Below are positions 48,731 through 60,930 of a stretch of DNA of 64,000 nt, piece by piece. The translations under genes were made by a program, and so were the position numbers. The DNA is from Phalacrocorax aristotelis (lineage: Eukaryota; Chordata; Aves; Suliformes; Phalacrocoracidae). Where the stretch lies: contig NC_134276.1 in the NCBI RefSeq assembly GCF_949628215.1, forward strand, positions 132,308,125-132,372,124, in the 5' to 3' direction. The stretch's first letter is position 1. Every line of letters starts with the position of its first letter. The notes beneath the pieces were generated by a model that was given only the letters and a program-made list of their open reading frames with translations, was not told where the DNA came from and did not search any database.

Positions 48731-51700
48731 GATCTCTATATAGGAGCTATGGAAACAAAGTGGCTATGCACACCCTCAGAACCATCCCAAACAGTACCTC
48801 TGCTGACATGAGATCCTGCAAAAGAGGATCAGAATAGCGCAGGTCATGCAGTGCCTGCTCTGCTCCACTCATCCCTTCTCTGGTTCACCCGCAGAGGCTC
48901 TGCTGAGGAGGATTGTGAAGCACAGAAGTGCTGCAGGCTTTAATCTAAGATCCTTTCAGGGAAAGCTTTAGCCTATTGGAATGGACCACATAGACAATCA
49001 AGGCCAGGACAAATATGGTCCTCTTCCCAGGAACTAATTTGGGGATCTTTGCATAGGAGCACACATCTTATTTCTTGCAGTAAGCTTGCCCTACTATTTT
49101 TCACAAAGACTCAGGTTTTTGCTGCAATGGTGTTTACACAGCACTTTATGTGGTATCAAGAGAGCAAAGGTGATGCCCTTAAACAGAATTATCCACCTGA
49201 TGGACACAAACAGATACCTGAATTTAAGCATATAGTTTAGGCTAAGAACTGTGGTGTCATGTACCCAATCACACTGCAAACAGCCTCTTTTGAATTTAAA
49301 AACTAGTTAATCATAAGAAAAGAAAAACTGCAGATATTTAAAAAATTAAGGCAGAGGCACCGCCCGGGGAAGCTGGAGGATTTTACTGCAGTATATACAC
49401 TGTTGCCTAATTCTTCCCTTTGAGACGTCGAACACATGCCTGTTGTACTCGTCTTGATTACCTAATTGCACTTTTCATTCCCCAGCAGCGTGATTTTCTT
49501 TCTCCTCACAGACATGAACACTATATTCTTTTATTACACAAATATGTATGGTTTTCAAACTTTATCCCAATGCTCAGCTGATGCCCCTTGTTTGAAAAAG
49601 GAGCTGATGTCTCTCTGCTGGAAATAGAAGTGAGCGATTCAGGGGGTGTCCTTCAGCAAGGGGAGCAGCCCAGCAGGAGGAAGAGCCCTGAAACCATGGG
49701 CACTTAGATATGTGGGAACATGTATTGCCCGTGGGAGGACCCCATGGAAAAAAAAATTTAGGACTTCTACAAACATGAAAAAAAATCCACTTTCTGTGTT
49801 TATGGGAGATTTTAAATGAAGTAAAAACCTGACACTGAACACAAAGCTATTTGTTTCACAAAACCCCACCTCCAAGTCAAGAAAGGAGAAAGAGCAGGTG
49901 CAACATGTGAGGCAGCCTCTATCATAAACATACAGTGATTCATATGTTGAACATTATCTTTCTGGAATATCTGAAGAGTAAGGAATGATTCTTTGCATTA
50001 TGCAGTACCTTGTGATAACCATAAAATCGATGTGACCCACTGCATCACACATAGTTAAGTGGGTAATTAAAGGAAGATTAACCAGAGACATAACTACTTG
50101 AAACATTGTCTTCAACATCATAAAGAAATACAGCTGCAGAAGGTGATGTATTCCCTAGGGAAAGCTTGCACCACATTATCTCTCTCTCCTGTAAAATTGT
50201 TAAAATACCAAAAAATGGGCTTTGACTAACGAACTCAAAGTAACGGCCCCATTTTGGGTAGCTGTAGATCCACATTTAAAAGTTGTACAAACATGAAACT
50301 GTTAGACAGGCCAGTAACTAGATTAGCCCTCCCTGTCCCAAGGATCAGTACAAAAATTGACATCTTGGGAGAAATCAGGTCATCCTTCCGGGAACATCCC
50401 TACTCTTCTTGTAGGCTGACAAGACTACAAATTATCAGCTCAACAGATATATAGTGAGCTCAGTCTGGCTGAAAACAAGAGGCAAGTCCACTGGTGCTGG
50501 TCCAAGTGCAGAAAATTGGCTGTTTCACTGTGAATGTGAAATACTACGGAAAAGGGAAGAAAGTATGCATTTAGAGGGATTCATCAGACAGCAAAAGGCA
50601 AATTAAAGGTCTGAGCTCAGGTGAATTCACACAAGAGGAGAAAGTTGAGTGGATGTAAATGCTCAGTAGTCATAAGCATGTTAGAAGCATAGTGCAGTTA
50701 TTTGGAGGATGTAAAAAACGTCCAAGGAGCTCCTGTAGGTCATAGGACACCGAAGAAGTTGTGTCTTTTGGGGCTGGGAGCATCAGTCATGCAGGAGGTG
50801 GCAGAGAAGTAGGAATAAAAGTGCTTGAAGGGGGGAGGGAAGTACAGGAGAAGATCGATCATGCACAGGACAGTTGAGAAAGCAGGGAACACAAGGACGG
50901 AGTGCCATGGGCAAGCACACCCTGCTATTTCCTGAAAACTTGTTCCTTAAATTGTGACAGTCACAATTTGACAGATACCAAAACTATTGTTTTCCGTAAG
51001 GATTAAGGTAATAGAGGACATGCATGGGAGTACAGCCGAAGTGTCCAGAGAAGATAGAAAACAAGAAATACCACTTCAGAAAATAAGCAGTACATTTAGA
51101 AGAACTAAACTCTGCTTGTTGGAATACTTGGAGAAGGTGGACAGATAGGTGAAACGTTTGTCTGCACAGATTGAGATAAAACTTAGAAGGAATTTGAAGA
51201 AAGGATTACTAGGCTTTTGGGACAGGTTCAAAAAAACATAAGGGGTGGAGATGTGCTACATCCAGAAATGAAAAGGGCAGCAGTACTGCTGGTAAAAAGA
51301 CAGAAGGGAACCACAGAGATCAGGAATACACCAGGGGGATGGCTGTGTTCAGTGTTTCAGTTCTTTATACTTACCAATGTACAATATTTAAAGGGGTCTT
51401 GTGAGCGCACAAGAGGAAAGTGCCTTCTGCTTCCAAGTACATGCTTAAAGGCAATAAACTAGAAAAGCTCAATATCTGGAGATTATGGCAAATTTATTTT
51501 AAAAATAGTACAAGGGCTTTTGGAAAAGAAGCCTGGCAGGAGAGAACGTGAAGAGTAATTTTGGCCTCTGCAAGAATCATTTACTGTGTCTATGCACTGA
51601 AGGAAAGGATGTTATGGGGCTGTTCATATTGGAAATCTAGGAAGCAAATAAGGGTGTTCTGAATAACTGGCAAAAAATAGGTCAAAGATTATCAGAAGTA

Positions 51701-54700
51701 TGGAGGCTGAAGTGCAACTTTATTTTGGCCTGTAAACTGGAAGTTTTGTGAAGGGACCCAGTTACTTCTTCTAAGAGGAAGCATTGTAGGTAACCTAGAA
51801 GAAACACTGGGTTGAACTCCAGTATCCAACAGACAGAGCAGAGCTGCCTATTTTGTAAAACCTATATCCTTACCTGTTATATCTCTCAGAGTAATTATTT
51901 GCTTAGTGATCAGAACAAAGATAAAACCTCTGTAATTCCCCATTATTGCCCCTCTTCACCAAGTTAAGGCTTGCAGCCCCAGTGGATGTGTCAGAGCAGG
52001 GACCTCCATCACTTATTTGTTATGCTGCATTCCTACTCTGAAGGAAAATCTTTTGTCTTCCCAGCCATCATCAGGTTACTCTCCAGCCAAGACAAGAAAA
52101 CAATCCCCACACACATTGATAAGGGCACACAGCCTACTTGGAAACCTCAGGAAAAGCCAGAGCAAGGCCTAGGACATCTAGAAATACAAAGTTTTAAGAT
52201 ATATCCATTTAAGAGCAGTACAGTTGAGGCTTTTCCCCCACCAAATCTGAAGGCGTCAGGATGAAGCAGTTGATAAGGGAGCTGCATGCTTAAAGGTAGA
52301 GCTTGAATTTCTAGTTAGGCTTATCAAGAACTACTCTGCCAAAGCCTTGGCCTTACTTTTAGTGCACATTTAGAACCACATTTTGTCCAGGATAACAGAC
52401 TCTGCAGGAGCAGCAGAGGTGCTGATGCTTTGAAGGATGGCACCTCAGAAGGTGAGTTCCCAGTAGCATATGGTACTTTAAACACCTACTGGAGGATTTA
52501 TGGTTAGACATGCAACTCTTTTTGCAAACTTGCATGACTCACGAGTTGGGCACAACCCTGGGGCAACTTTCAGCAGCATGTTCAGCCCCAGCTCTGTGCT
52601 ACCAGAGCAGCTGGCCAGCTTTGGAGCATGAGCACTCAAGTCCCTAGATTTGGCTAGGGACTTAAAGACACTGTGTTTCCAGACTGTTGACTACACAACT
52701 GTTCTAAGGAAAAGTGTTTCCTACCGCCTGCATGAATGAGGCTGATAACCAATAGGAAGACAACACACAACTTGGCAGGAATTGTAGCACGACTAGTTCA
52801 TTCAGGTTGTGCCAGCCTGATCTCTGCTGAAGTTTAGACTGTACATGCTCCTTTAATCCACCAGCCAGTCCAGACACCCTCCTTTCCCCAGGAAGGCTTT
52901 AAGCTTTGGAATAATTAGCCCAGCTGCACTGCTCCAAATTCCATTGACCACACATTTCTCTGGTATGATTTTGGTGATGTTTAAGACTGGACAAAGATCA
53001 GTTGTAAGGGAACCACAAGCCACAGGGAGTACTTTTACAGCCTGAAGTTTGTGCCCTTATATCTGCCCCTGCTGTTACAAGTACCTCATTTCAAAGTAAG
53101 TCTGCACTGAACAAAGCTCCATCATTTCTTTTTAATGAGTTTCAAGTATACAGTGAAGCAAAACAAGGAGGGCACTTACCTTTATTCCAGCCATGCTCCA
53201 AGATATGCTGTGAACAGCATCCTACTCTTGGATGTCATTTGGAGCATGAACACATGTCCCAACACCAATGCAGAATTGTTTTCTGGGTTTAAGGACCTGA
53301 GGATAGGTTATTGACACCCAAAGACAGCACAGCCCAAGGAACTAGAGCTACCAGCAACACACCCTCCCCATTCAAGGGACTACCTCCCCACGTATTACAC
53401 AGTGGCTGGATATTTGGTGGGTAAAAATAAAGTTAGATTGGGCAGCCTCTTCCTCTGGAGCTGCTGGTCCAATCGCCTTGTTACAGACTTAGCACAGAAT
53501 CAGTCCAGCACATAGTCCCAGTGCAACTGGGACTACCATCACTGCAATGGAAGACCACCCACTGCTTTGAAGGCCAGAACTTCAGGTGTGTGCATAGTAT
53601 GGAAGTGATAAAAAGAGAGTTCCAAAGAGTTTGGTATCCCAATCCCTCCCCATCCACTGACAGACCAGACAGACTCAGTAAGGTGGTGAATTGTGTTTCT
53701 TAGAGACCATTTAAAGTACATGAGCTGATTACTATAACATGCCAGAGGAGATTACAGTTGTGTTTATAGAGGAAGGAAATAAACTGCACATGCGTGAGTG
53801 GCTGTAATGCTGTGGACAGCAGAGTCCCTTGCTTTTACTCTGAGGGCCTTGGTGATTTTTTTTTCCCCATGCATAGAGACAAAGGAGGAAAAAAGGAACA
53901 GAAGAGGCAACACACAACATCTAAGAGAAAGAAATGGAAGAGACAGTCTAGGGGGACCACAGCCCCCAGAAGAACAGGAAGAATGGGTACGAAAGGCTTG
54001 TTTAGAAGAGTTCAAGAGAATTGCTGGTCTGGGGGCCTTAAGCTTGTATGCCCACACCCTAAAATGATAGCAGTAAGTAGTACAAGCAGGCCCTGGCTCC
54101 TCTTCAGTAGATGCACTTCTGACCGTCCATCACATCTCAGTTCCACAGGGAATTAGGGAAGTGCTTAGGGGACGAGGGCTGCTTCACTCCAGATCTTCAT
54201 CTCTGCCCTCACCCAAGGTGGAGAGGGATGAAATTGCAGGGAGATGAACTCAGCGCAAATGAAATGCTAGGGCATGGAAGTGAGCATGCAAAACCTAGCC
54301 CCTTCCCAGATGCCCTGTGAGGAAGAAAGGGGCTTCCCCAGCACAGCCAGTGAAACAAAAAATATCTGCTCCTCCCATCTTTTGTACTTCACTCCCATCT
54401 GGTAACTCCAGTGATGTTCCCCCCCAACTCCTGGCATCATAAGCCAGATCCCAGTATGTTCTAGAACTGAGACAGAGCTTTCTAAATTAAAGGAATGCCC
54501 CCTTTCCAGTCTAGATTACAGGCTACAGCTCAGCTTATTAAAAAAAAGACAAGATACACATTCCTCAGAAGACTCTGCAGAAACTGAGGAACAGGGCAGC
54601 TCATTTAACCCCAGGTTTGACAACACGTTCAAGCAGTTCAGGGCTCTTGTTATTTTTGAAGGAGGAGAACATGGAGATTGCTTACAGAAATCCCCAGCTT

Positions 54701-55477
54701 TCCATGCTGCAAGTTTACTTCCAGCAGAGACCATCTTTGGTCTAAACTCAAGAGAACCCCCAGCAAGTAGGAGGATTTCAGTTTGATAGGCAAGATCTAT
54801 GGAGATCTAAGCTGCCAAATCAGGATATCTGTTGTCACTTTGCAATACCCATGCCGAGAGCAGCATTTCCCTAGCTAACCATTCCAAGTATTTTCTAACT
54901 CCTGCTGAAAGTTGGGGTTTTGCGGTAGCAGAAACAGAGCAGGTGTTCATAATCAGAAAGCTGTATTGCTCATTCAGTCCCATCTGGAATACATCCACTT
55001 CCACTCCATCTGCTACGCATTGGATTTCCTTTGACATTCAACCCAGTAACACAAAACACTCACTCACACTCTGCCACTACCCCAAAGTCTTCCAGAAAGC
55101 TACAAGACAGTAGAAAGCCACAGCATCCTGGCTTGTGTCTGCATAGATGAAAGGAATATTTGACACCCCCACCAGACTCCTTACGGTTGTTCTTTTGTTA
55201 CTTCTGGGTGGAGATTTTACTCCTACACATGCCTTTTAGATAGTAAAAAAACTCCTTTCACTTAACTGTGTTTAGTCTGTTGCACTTAACTGAGGTAATC
55301 ATGTAAGCTCTCCTTTATAATAACTGAAATAGCCACATTCGGACAGCAGGTCATCTGCAAATAAGGGCAGGCAAAATAATTTCTTTAAGTGCTTATCTCT
55401 CCATGGCTAGAGAAATCTAGATGACTACATCCAGCTCAGTCAGATGGCTCACAGTCAGTGACCAACACAAGCAAGCC
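48731..55477. other. intergenic, no gene recognised
   Basis: About 6.7 kb lies between the convergent SCNN1A (+) and VAMP1 (-) genes. No open frame resembles a known protein. The right part may include an extended VAMP1 3'UTR on the minus strand. No clear repeat family was recognised. Confidence 0.45.
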
Positions 55478-55483
55478 TTTATT
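55478..55483 (-). terminator. VAMP1: possible VAMP1 poly(A) signal
   Basis: TTTATT on the + strand reads AATAAA on the minus strand, about 450 bases past the VAMP1 stop. It is the first canonical hexamer I noticed in that direction. VAMP1 3'UTRs in mammals are longer, so a distal site may be used instead. Confidence 0.3.
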
Positions 55484-55927
55484 TCAGAAGCTCAATGAAA
55501 AGCTTAAGCCATGCTGCTGCTCTTTTTAGGCAGAATGCTAAAGAATCTCACATGCTGAAGTCCTTCATCCCCAAAGGCACTATATTAAGGCTTCTTATTT
55601 TGCTAGAGTCCACACAGGCACTATTTGACAAGTTCATAACCAGAAATAAACCACAAAAATTCCCTGCAGAAGAGGAGCAATAGCTACCCACTCCTCTACT
55701 TCCTTTTCCTCTAAACTCAGATGACTCTCCCTAAAGCTGCAGCAGCTGTTGAAGAGTCTAGCCATGTTCAGTAGAGCACTTCAGAGTCTTAGACAGAAGA
55801 TAAATTAAAACCAATAAAGAAATCAATGAAGAAGCTAGGTGGAAAGGAAGGGAAGGAAAGATTCAGGGGCAAGAAGAGACAGGCAAGGTGACAGGGGACA
55901 GTAGGTTGCAGACCAAAGGAGCTACAT

Positions 55928-58399
55928 TCAAGTAAAAAAGTAGACTGGAGACAAAGCAATAGGAAAAAAAAGGAAAGAACAAAAGGGCAAGTTACACCAA
56001 AGGTCCCCCGAGACCTACAAATCCCCCACCAGGGAAGGGACTTGCCACCCACCCACTCCAGGGTAAATGCCCTGCATACTTACAGATTTTACCTGACCTG
56101 CCAGACAGAATTTCCCATTTGTACAAAGATGGCCACCCCCAGCTCCTTCCATTACTATGTAAAGCACACCATCTTCACAATAAGCAAGGGAATTCCAGCA
56201 CCTCCACCTCCCTTCCCCAAGAACTGAAGTTAACGCTTATGCAACCAAGACCCTCCAGATCTCAAACCAAAAAGGAAGAGTTTAAAGTACTCTAGAGTTG
56301 GTGCTTCTTCACCTTTGATCCTGGGCTTTTCGGTACTTACTTACAATCACCACCACCACAATGGCACAAATCACTCCCATCATGATCATCATCTGGAGAG
56401 AGAGATTGTCAAAGAGTAATACTCAGAACAGATTGACAAATTCACATCTTCCCTGACAGCCAGGGAACATAAGCCAGACCCTGAAGGTAGGAGAGCCAAG
56501 GCCTCAGAGTCCTTCCACAATTGAATCCTAAGCTTTTGAACTAGTTACTCAACTACCCTCTCAAAGCCCTGCAGGAAAAGACTAGCCCAATTTCCTCCTA
56601 ATGAAGGAGATCATGGCACTAGAAAACTCACCTTGCAGTTCTTCCACCAGTACTTCCTTTTGAGTTTCGCTGCACTACTTTCAAATTGTGAGGCACCAAT
56701 CTGAAGTGCATCTGCCCGGTCATCTAGCTCTGACAGTTTCTGGTCTCGTTCCAGCACCTTGTCTACATTTACACGGAATATATCAACCACCTGCAGAAGG
56801 AAGAATGCAGCAGATGTATTGGTAAAGAGAGTTGAAAAAGTAAGACCAGTAACTCAGCCAATAACTAACACTAAGCCACTAACAAGTGAAAGGCCTAAAT
56901 AAAGAAAAAAGGTCAGGATATGAAACAGCTTTCAAGTCATTGCCTGCTTTGACATGGGGGGAAAAAAATCCTAGACCCCCTGTTAAAGTATCAGTTCGAG
57001 TACACTTAAACTAGGTCCTCAGCCGGTTTTGAAAGCTCTCAAATCCAGCAAGCCTAAGCCACCCCGCTCATGAGAGCAATTATAAGCTCTCTCCCCGGTA
57101 ACTGCAAAGATAATTTAGAGCTACATGTTGCTGCCCCGGTGAGGCATAAAGGCATTACTGCATGTCAGCAGCCGCGCTACAAGCACTGACCCTGGAAAGT
57201 CAGGCAAGGTTCCCCACACATCGCACACTCAGCCTGCACACGCACTGTTCCCTTGAAGCAGCAGGCAGGGATTAAGACGTGTTCTAGATGCTGCATAGCT
57301 TTATTTCCATAACAGATGCACAATACAAGATACCAAAAATCTAACACGCCTGCTCCTTAGAAGTCACATCTGCACTTAAGCAGTTTTTAAACATAAAGCA
57401 ATTTAATCTCTCCACCAACCTCTTTATGGATCTACCATCCTACCTGAAATATTAATTATTAATGCATTTCTGGTATTGGCATGACAAGAGCATCCACCCC
57501 CTCAGCAACAGACGCTGGTCAGGAACGTTGCTGCTGCAAAGCATCACAAAAGCCCAGGGGCAGCCAGCACGGCTGACAGAACTACTAACCTCCTCCACTT
57601 GGGCCTGCGTGTGCTGCAGCCGAAGGTTACTGCTCAGATTGGGGGCTGGCCCGGGGGGGCCCCCACCAGGGGCTGCCCCTTCTGGGGCCCCTGGAGCAGG
57701 CTGCTGAGCTGGGTCAGACCTAAGGAAACGCTCGCAGAGACCAAGAGAAAACCCAGTCAGCCGCTGAAGAGAGAGGACCCTCCCCAACCGCCCACCCCAA
57801 AAATCCACCCAAACCCCGCGACCCCGGCTGGGGCAGAGCCAGCAGCATCCCCGAGAACCCGCGTCCTCCCAGGACCCCCCGGACCGGGAGCAGGCGAGCT
57901 CGGGGGAGAGCCCGGAGCAAGGCCGGGCACAGGGGAGCAGCGGAGAGGGCCAGCCCCGGGTCGGGGGGCTTGCGGGCACGGCAGCCTCCCAGGGACGGGG
58001 CAGAGGGGCGGCAGCCGCGCGGAGGTGACCGGGAAGCGGCCCGCAGCAGCATGCCACAAGCACCGCGGGGATGGAGTAAGTGGAACAGGGCCGTCCCGAC
58101 GGGGCGGCGGCGGCGCCCCGGCACGGGGAGAGAAGGAGACGGTAGCTCCCGGGGTTCCGCGCACCACTGGTGGGGCATGGAACGGCTCGGCTCACGCACG
58201 CACACCCACCCACGCCCCCCCCACGGCAGGCCCGCCCGAGGCGCGAGGGGGCGGTGCGGGCAGCCCTGCCGGCGGCTGCTGCAATGCGCCACTCGGCCCC
58301 GCCGCCGCGGCCGCGACCCGGGCCCCGCGCTGACCCCTTCCCACCCACCCCCACGCCGCGCCCGCCGCAGCCCGCCTGCAGTCGGGCGGACACTCACAT
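55928..58399 (-). CDS. VAMP1: vesicle-associated membrane protein 1 (synaptobrevin-1)
   Basis: Minus-strand coding exons are 58398-58399, 57590-57719, 56632-56790, 56341-56392 and 55928-55944. They give 119 residues (human 118). The first exon contributes only AT; the G comes from exon 2, giving ATG TCT GAC. The protein is a v-SNARE of synaptic and neuromuscular vesicles. A Pro/Gly-rich N-terminus ([15 protein letters not shown]...) is followed by the SNARE motif from about [17 protein letters not shown] through [18 protein letters not shown], with the zero-layer Arg in ERDQ replaced by nothing unusual. [12 protein letters not shown] precedes the tail-anchor helix [17 protein letters not shown] and the VAMP1A-type ending IYFFT. 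Differences from human include Phe for Ile in VVDIFRV (core layer -3) and Leu-Arg for Arg-Arg in SNLRLQ. Exon 4 has two overlapping donors (GTAAGTAAGT); only the second gives IYFFT. Confidence 0.94.
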
Positions 58400-59000
58400 C
58401 GCCGAACCGAAGCAGAAAATGAACCCCCCCCAAACAGCCAGACGCGCACCAACAGCCGCCCACGGCCACTGCCGGGACCCCCAACTTATAGGCGACGAGA
58501 CCCCGCCCCTCCTAGAGTCAACATCCAATCAGAAGTGTTTTCAAACCACTTTGTTCTTCCGCAGCCAATCAGTGCTCCCCGGCCGTGCCAGAGCGAGGCG
58601 CCCAGTGAAGACAGAGATTTAGCCGAGCTCCGCCCCCCCTCCCCCGCTCCGGTCTACCATGGGGACAAGCCCCGCCCCGCCGTGTCTCGCTCTCCAATGG
58701 GAGCAGAGCCCCGCCCCTGCCGCTCGGCGTGCGCGAGGCGGGCGGTGCCCCGTCCCTGCGGGGGGAGCGACGAGCAGGGGGGCGGGGGGCGCTTCCCGCC
58801 GTCCACCCTAGGCTCGGGGTCGCCCCGCTCCTCTCCCCACCGGCCCCGAGCAAGGCGCTGCCGCCGCGCTCCGTTTGGGTCACGCAGGGCCCAAGGGCGG
58901 TCACCGGCCCGGCCCGGTTGTCCCCTCCGAGGGCGGCCCGCACTGGCGCTGTTGCAGGCGGGGGCAGTGGAGCGTCCCCACAAGCTCCCATCCCCGTAGT
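57620..59000. promoter_or_regulatory. VAMP1: CpG island covering VAMP1 exons 1-2
   Basis: A dense CpG-rich block of about 1.4 kb spans VAMP1 exon 2, intron 1, the split-start first exon and about 500 bases of upstream sequence. Several CCAAT boxes (for example CCAATCAG near 58565 and CCAATGGG near 58695) and CCCCGCCCC GC boxes occur at 58.50-58.73 kb. Long open frames on both strands here are GC artefacts. Confidence 0.65.
58483..58491 (-). promoter_or_regulatory. VAMP1: TATA-like element upstream of VAMP1
   Basis: On the minus strand the sequence CTATAAGTT lies about 85-90 bases upstream of the split start codon, inside the CpG island. If used, transcription would begin near 58455-58460 with a 5'UTR of roughly 60 bases. 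The spacing fits; use is not shown. Confidence 0.35.
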
Positions 59001-60854
59001 GCGGGTTTTGTTGGCTACGGTTACGCCGCCGTCATTGCAATTAAGATATGGCATTGCTGGCACACTTCCACTGCAGAGCAGGGAGCCCGACCGAGCCCCC
59101 GGAGCGGCTGTGCTCGAGGGCCCACTGCACCCTGCAGGGAACCAGGCTCCAGCAGCAGCCCCAGGAACAGCTGCATGTTCGGGGATTTTTTCCCCCCTCT
59201 AAAGATTTTTGAGAAGCCTGCCGGATCAGAAGGGAGGACTGTTCAATTGGGAACGAAAAAGGAGGCAGAAGCGTACCGGAGTGAGAAGTCCCTCCGCACA
59301 GCATGTGGCACGGTGAGTAGGGCAGCAGTGGCTGGTTCACCCCTACACTGAATTTCAGTTTCCTTTCATGAGGTGTTGCAGGCCGTTCATAATAGCTTTT
59401 AGTGTCAGACCTGATAGGTGAGTAGATATGCAAGATACATTCTAAATTACAACTTGAGAGCCAAAACACTGTGGCTGCAAGGAAGGTGAAGACTAAATAC
59501 AGTGTCCTGACTAAAGCCGGATGATTCGCAGATAGGACTACTGAGGGTTAAGGAGCATCCTAGCATTAGATTCAGCAGAACTGAAGGTTTTTAAGCTGTG
59601 CCTTCAGACAAGCTGTGAAGGGATAAGTCTTGAAAGAAGGTTCTGTAGCTTGGCAACCTTCCTGCTGCAGTTTGAGGACTGTTCCAATAACCATTGCAGT
59701 AACAAGATGGAGCTTGTGGAACTACTGGCCCACAGAGCCCTTGCCAAGTTAGTGCTTAGGGACCAAGAGCTGACAAAAGGTGCAAGATACTTCTCTCTGA
59801 TGCTTTTCCAGTTTCTGACATACTTTCAGCCAAGTATTTGCTACACCTGTGGTTTACGTATATAATAACCCCCCGCTGCTCTCCTCCAGGTGCTTGCTGA
59901 GTCTCCACTTGAATCTGTGCATGTTTCCTGATTCTACAACACCTTTTGGCAAGAGGTGTTTGCCACCCTGCTCCTGAGAACATGGACTTCAGCTGCTTTA
60001 ACAGAGACTTTGGCTTCACCTTTCTAAGGATTAGACCTAAAGGAAGTTGTTTTCATTCCCTGCCACTTCCAACCAAGTGCTTTTAAAGACAGAGTAGCCT
60101 TGCTCTGTAACAGGATACACAAAGTCAGCTGAATTAACAACTAAGGGAGAAGAGATAGGTACATGCCTGCTCACTGTACAGATTTTTCTGAAATATGTAA
60201 TGGTCTCTGTGATGCTAGACTAGAGGGATGCCAGCTTTGACTCACCATAACTTCTCCCCTAAAGGAACCAGTAACAGTTATGGAAAACTGGAAAGTGGAG
60301 CTTTTTTAAAACAGCCAAGTGCTTGAACTACTTTTGCAAAATCTGACTAAATTGCGAACCAAAGGCTGCTTGGTCAATAAGTGTCACTAGGATGGGGTTA
60401 AGTCATCATCAATGTGAAACACAGACAAATCCTGTTCTACAGGTTTCAATGCATTTCAGCTAACATTTGGATCATTCACACTTAATATTAATCACAGATA
60501 AATGGAGGGCAAGGGGGCAAGCAGTGAGAGGTATTGGCAGGCACTTTTACCACTAACTTTGAAAATTTGGATACAAGGAAAAACCTCAGATGGAGTGTAC
60601 TGAAATTGTCAAGTAGGATTTGAGAACCTGGGGCTCACAGAGCCCGAAAGGATGCTAGAAGCCTAGCCAAAAAGTAGAGGACTCTCAGGCCAAGTTCAAG
60701 GGTGCAGGCGGGAACTGACGTCTTTGAGAAGTACGTCAGAAGTAACTGAGGGAGCAGAACTGTCACAGAGAAGCTCAGGCCTGCAGCAGCAGTGGGACCC
60801 TGGGTCTCAGCCAGAAGTCCACAGCAAAGATGGCAGAAAGCACTGGGAACCCAA
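59001..60854. other. intergenic between VAMP1 and MRPL51
   Basis: No protein-like open frame is seen. The left part is the edge of the VAMP1 CpG island. A good donor (CACG|GTGAGTAG at 59310) on the + strand could mark a short divergent non-coding transcript. The stretch at about 59.76-60.02 kb may be an ancient LINE fragment (ACAACACCTTTTGGCAAGAG resembles a conserved CR1/L3 block), but this is weak. Confidence 0.4.
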
Positions 60855-60870
60855 CTGTGTGAAAGCCAGC

Positions 60871-60876
60871 TTTATT
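60871..60876 (-). terminator. MRPL51: MRPL51 poly(A) signal (AATAAA)
   Basis: TTTATT on + reads AATAAA on the minus strand, 55 bases past the MRPL51 stop codon. The position is right for a short housekeeping-gene 3'UTR with cleavage near 60850-60860. Confidence 0.75.
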
Positions 60877-60930
60877 CTGACAGCAATGCCATAAAACCAC
60901 GCTCCACGCGCCAAACCCACACCGTGGCTC

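Noticed and set aside
51971-52264. 97-codon open frame in the SCNN1A-VAMP1 gap
   Set aside because: No similarity to a known protein and no start-context or splice support.
55789-55852. Alternative last VAMP1 exon starting CTTCTTCATTGA after an ACCTAG acceptor
   Set aside because: It would end the protein in LLH. The acceptor at 55945-55946 gives the conserved IYFFT ending with matching phase.
57452-59351. Open frames of up to 313 codons on both strands around VAMP1
   Set aside because: These are GC-island artefacts. Only the 130-base part that matches VAMP1 exon 2 is supported.
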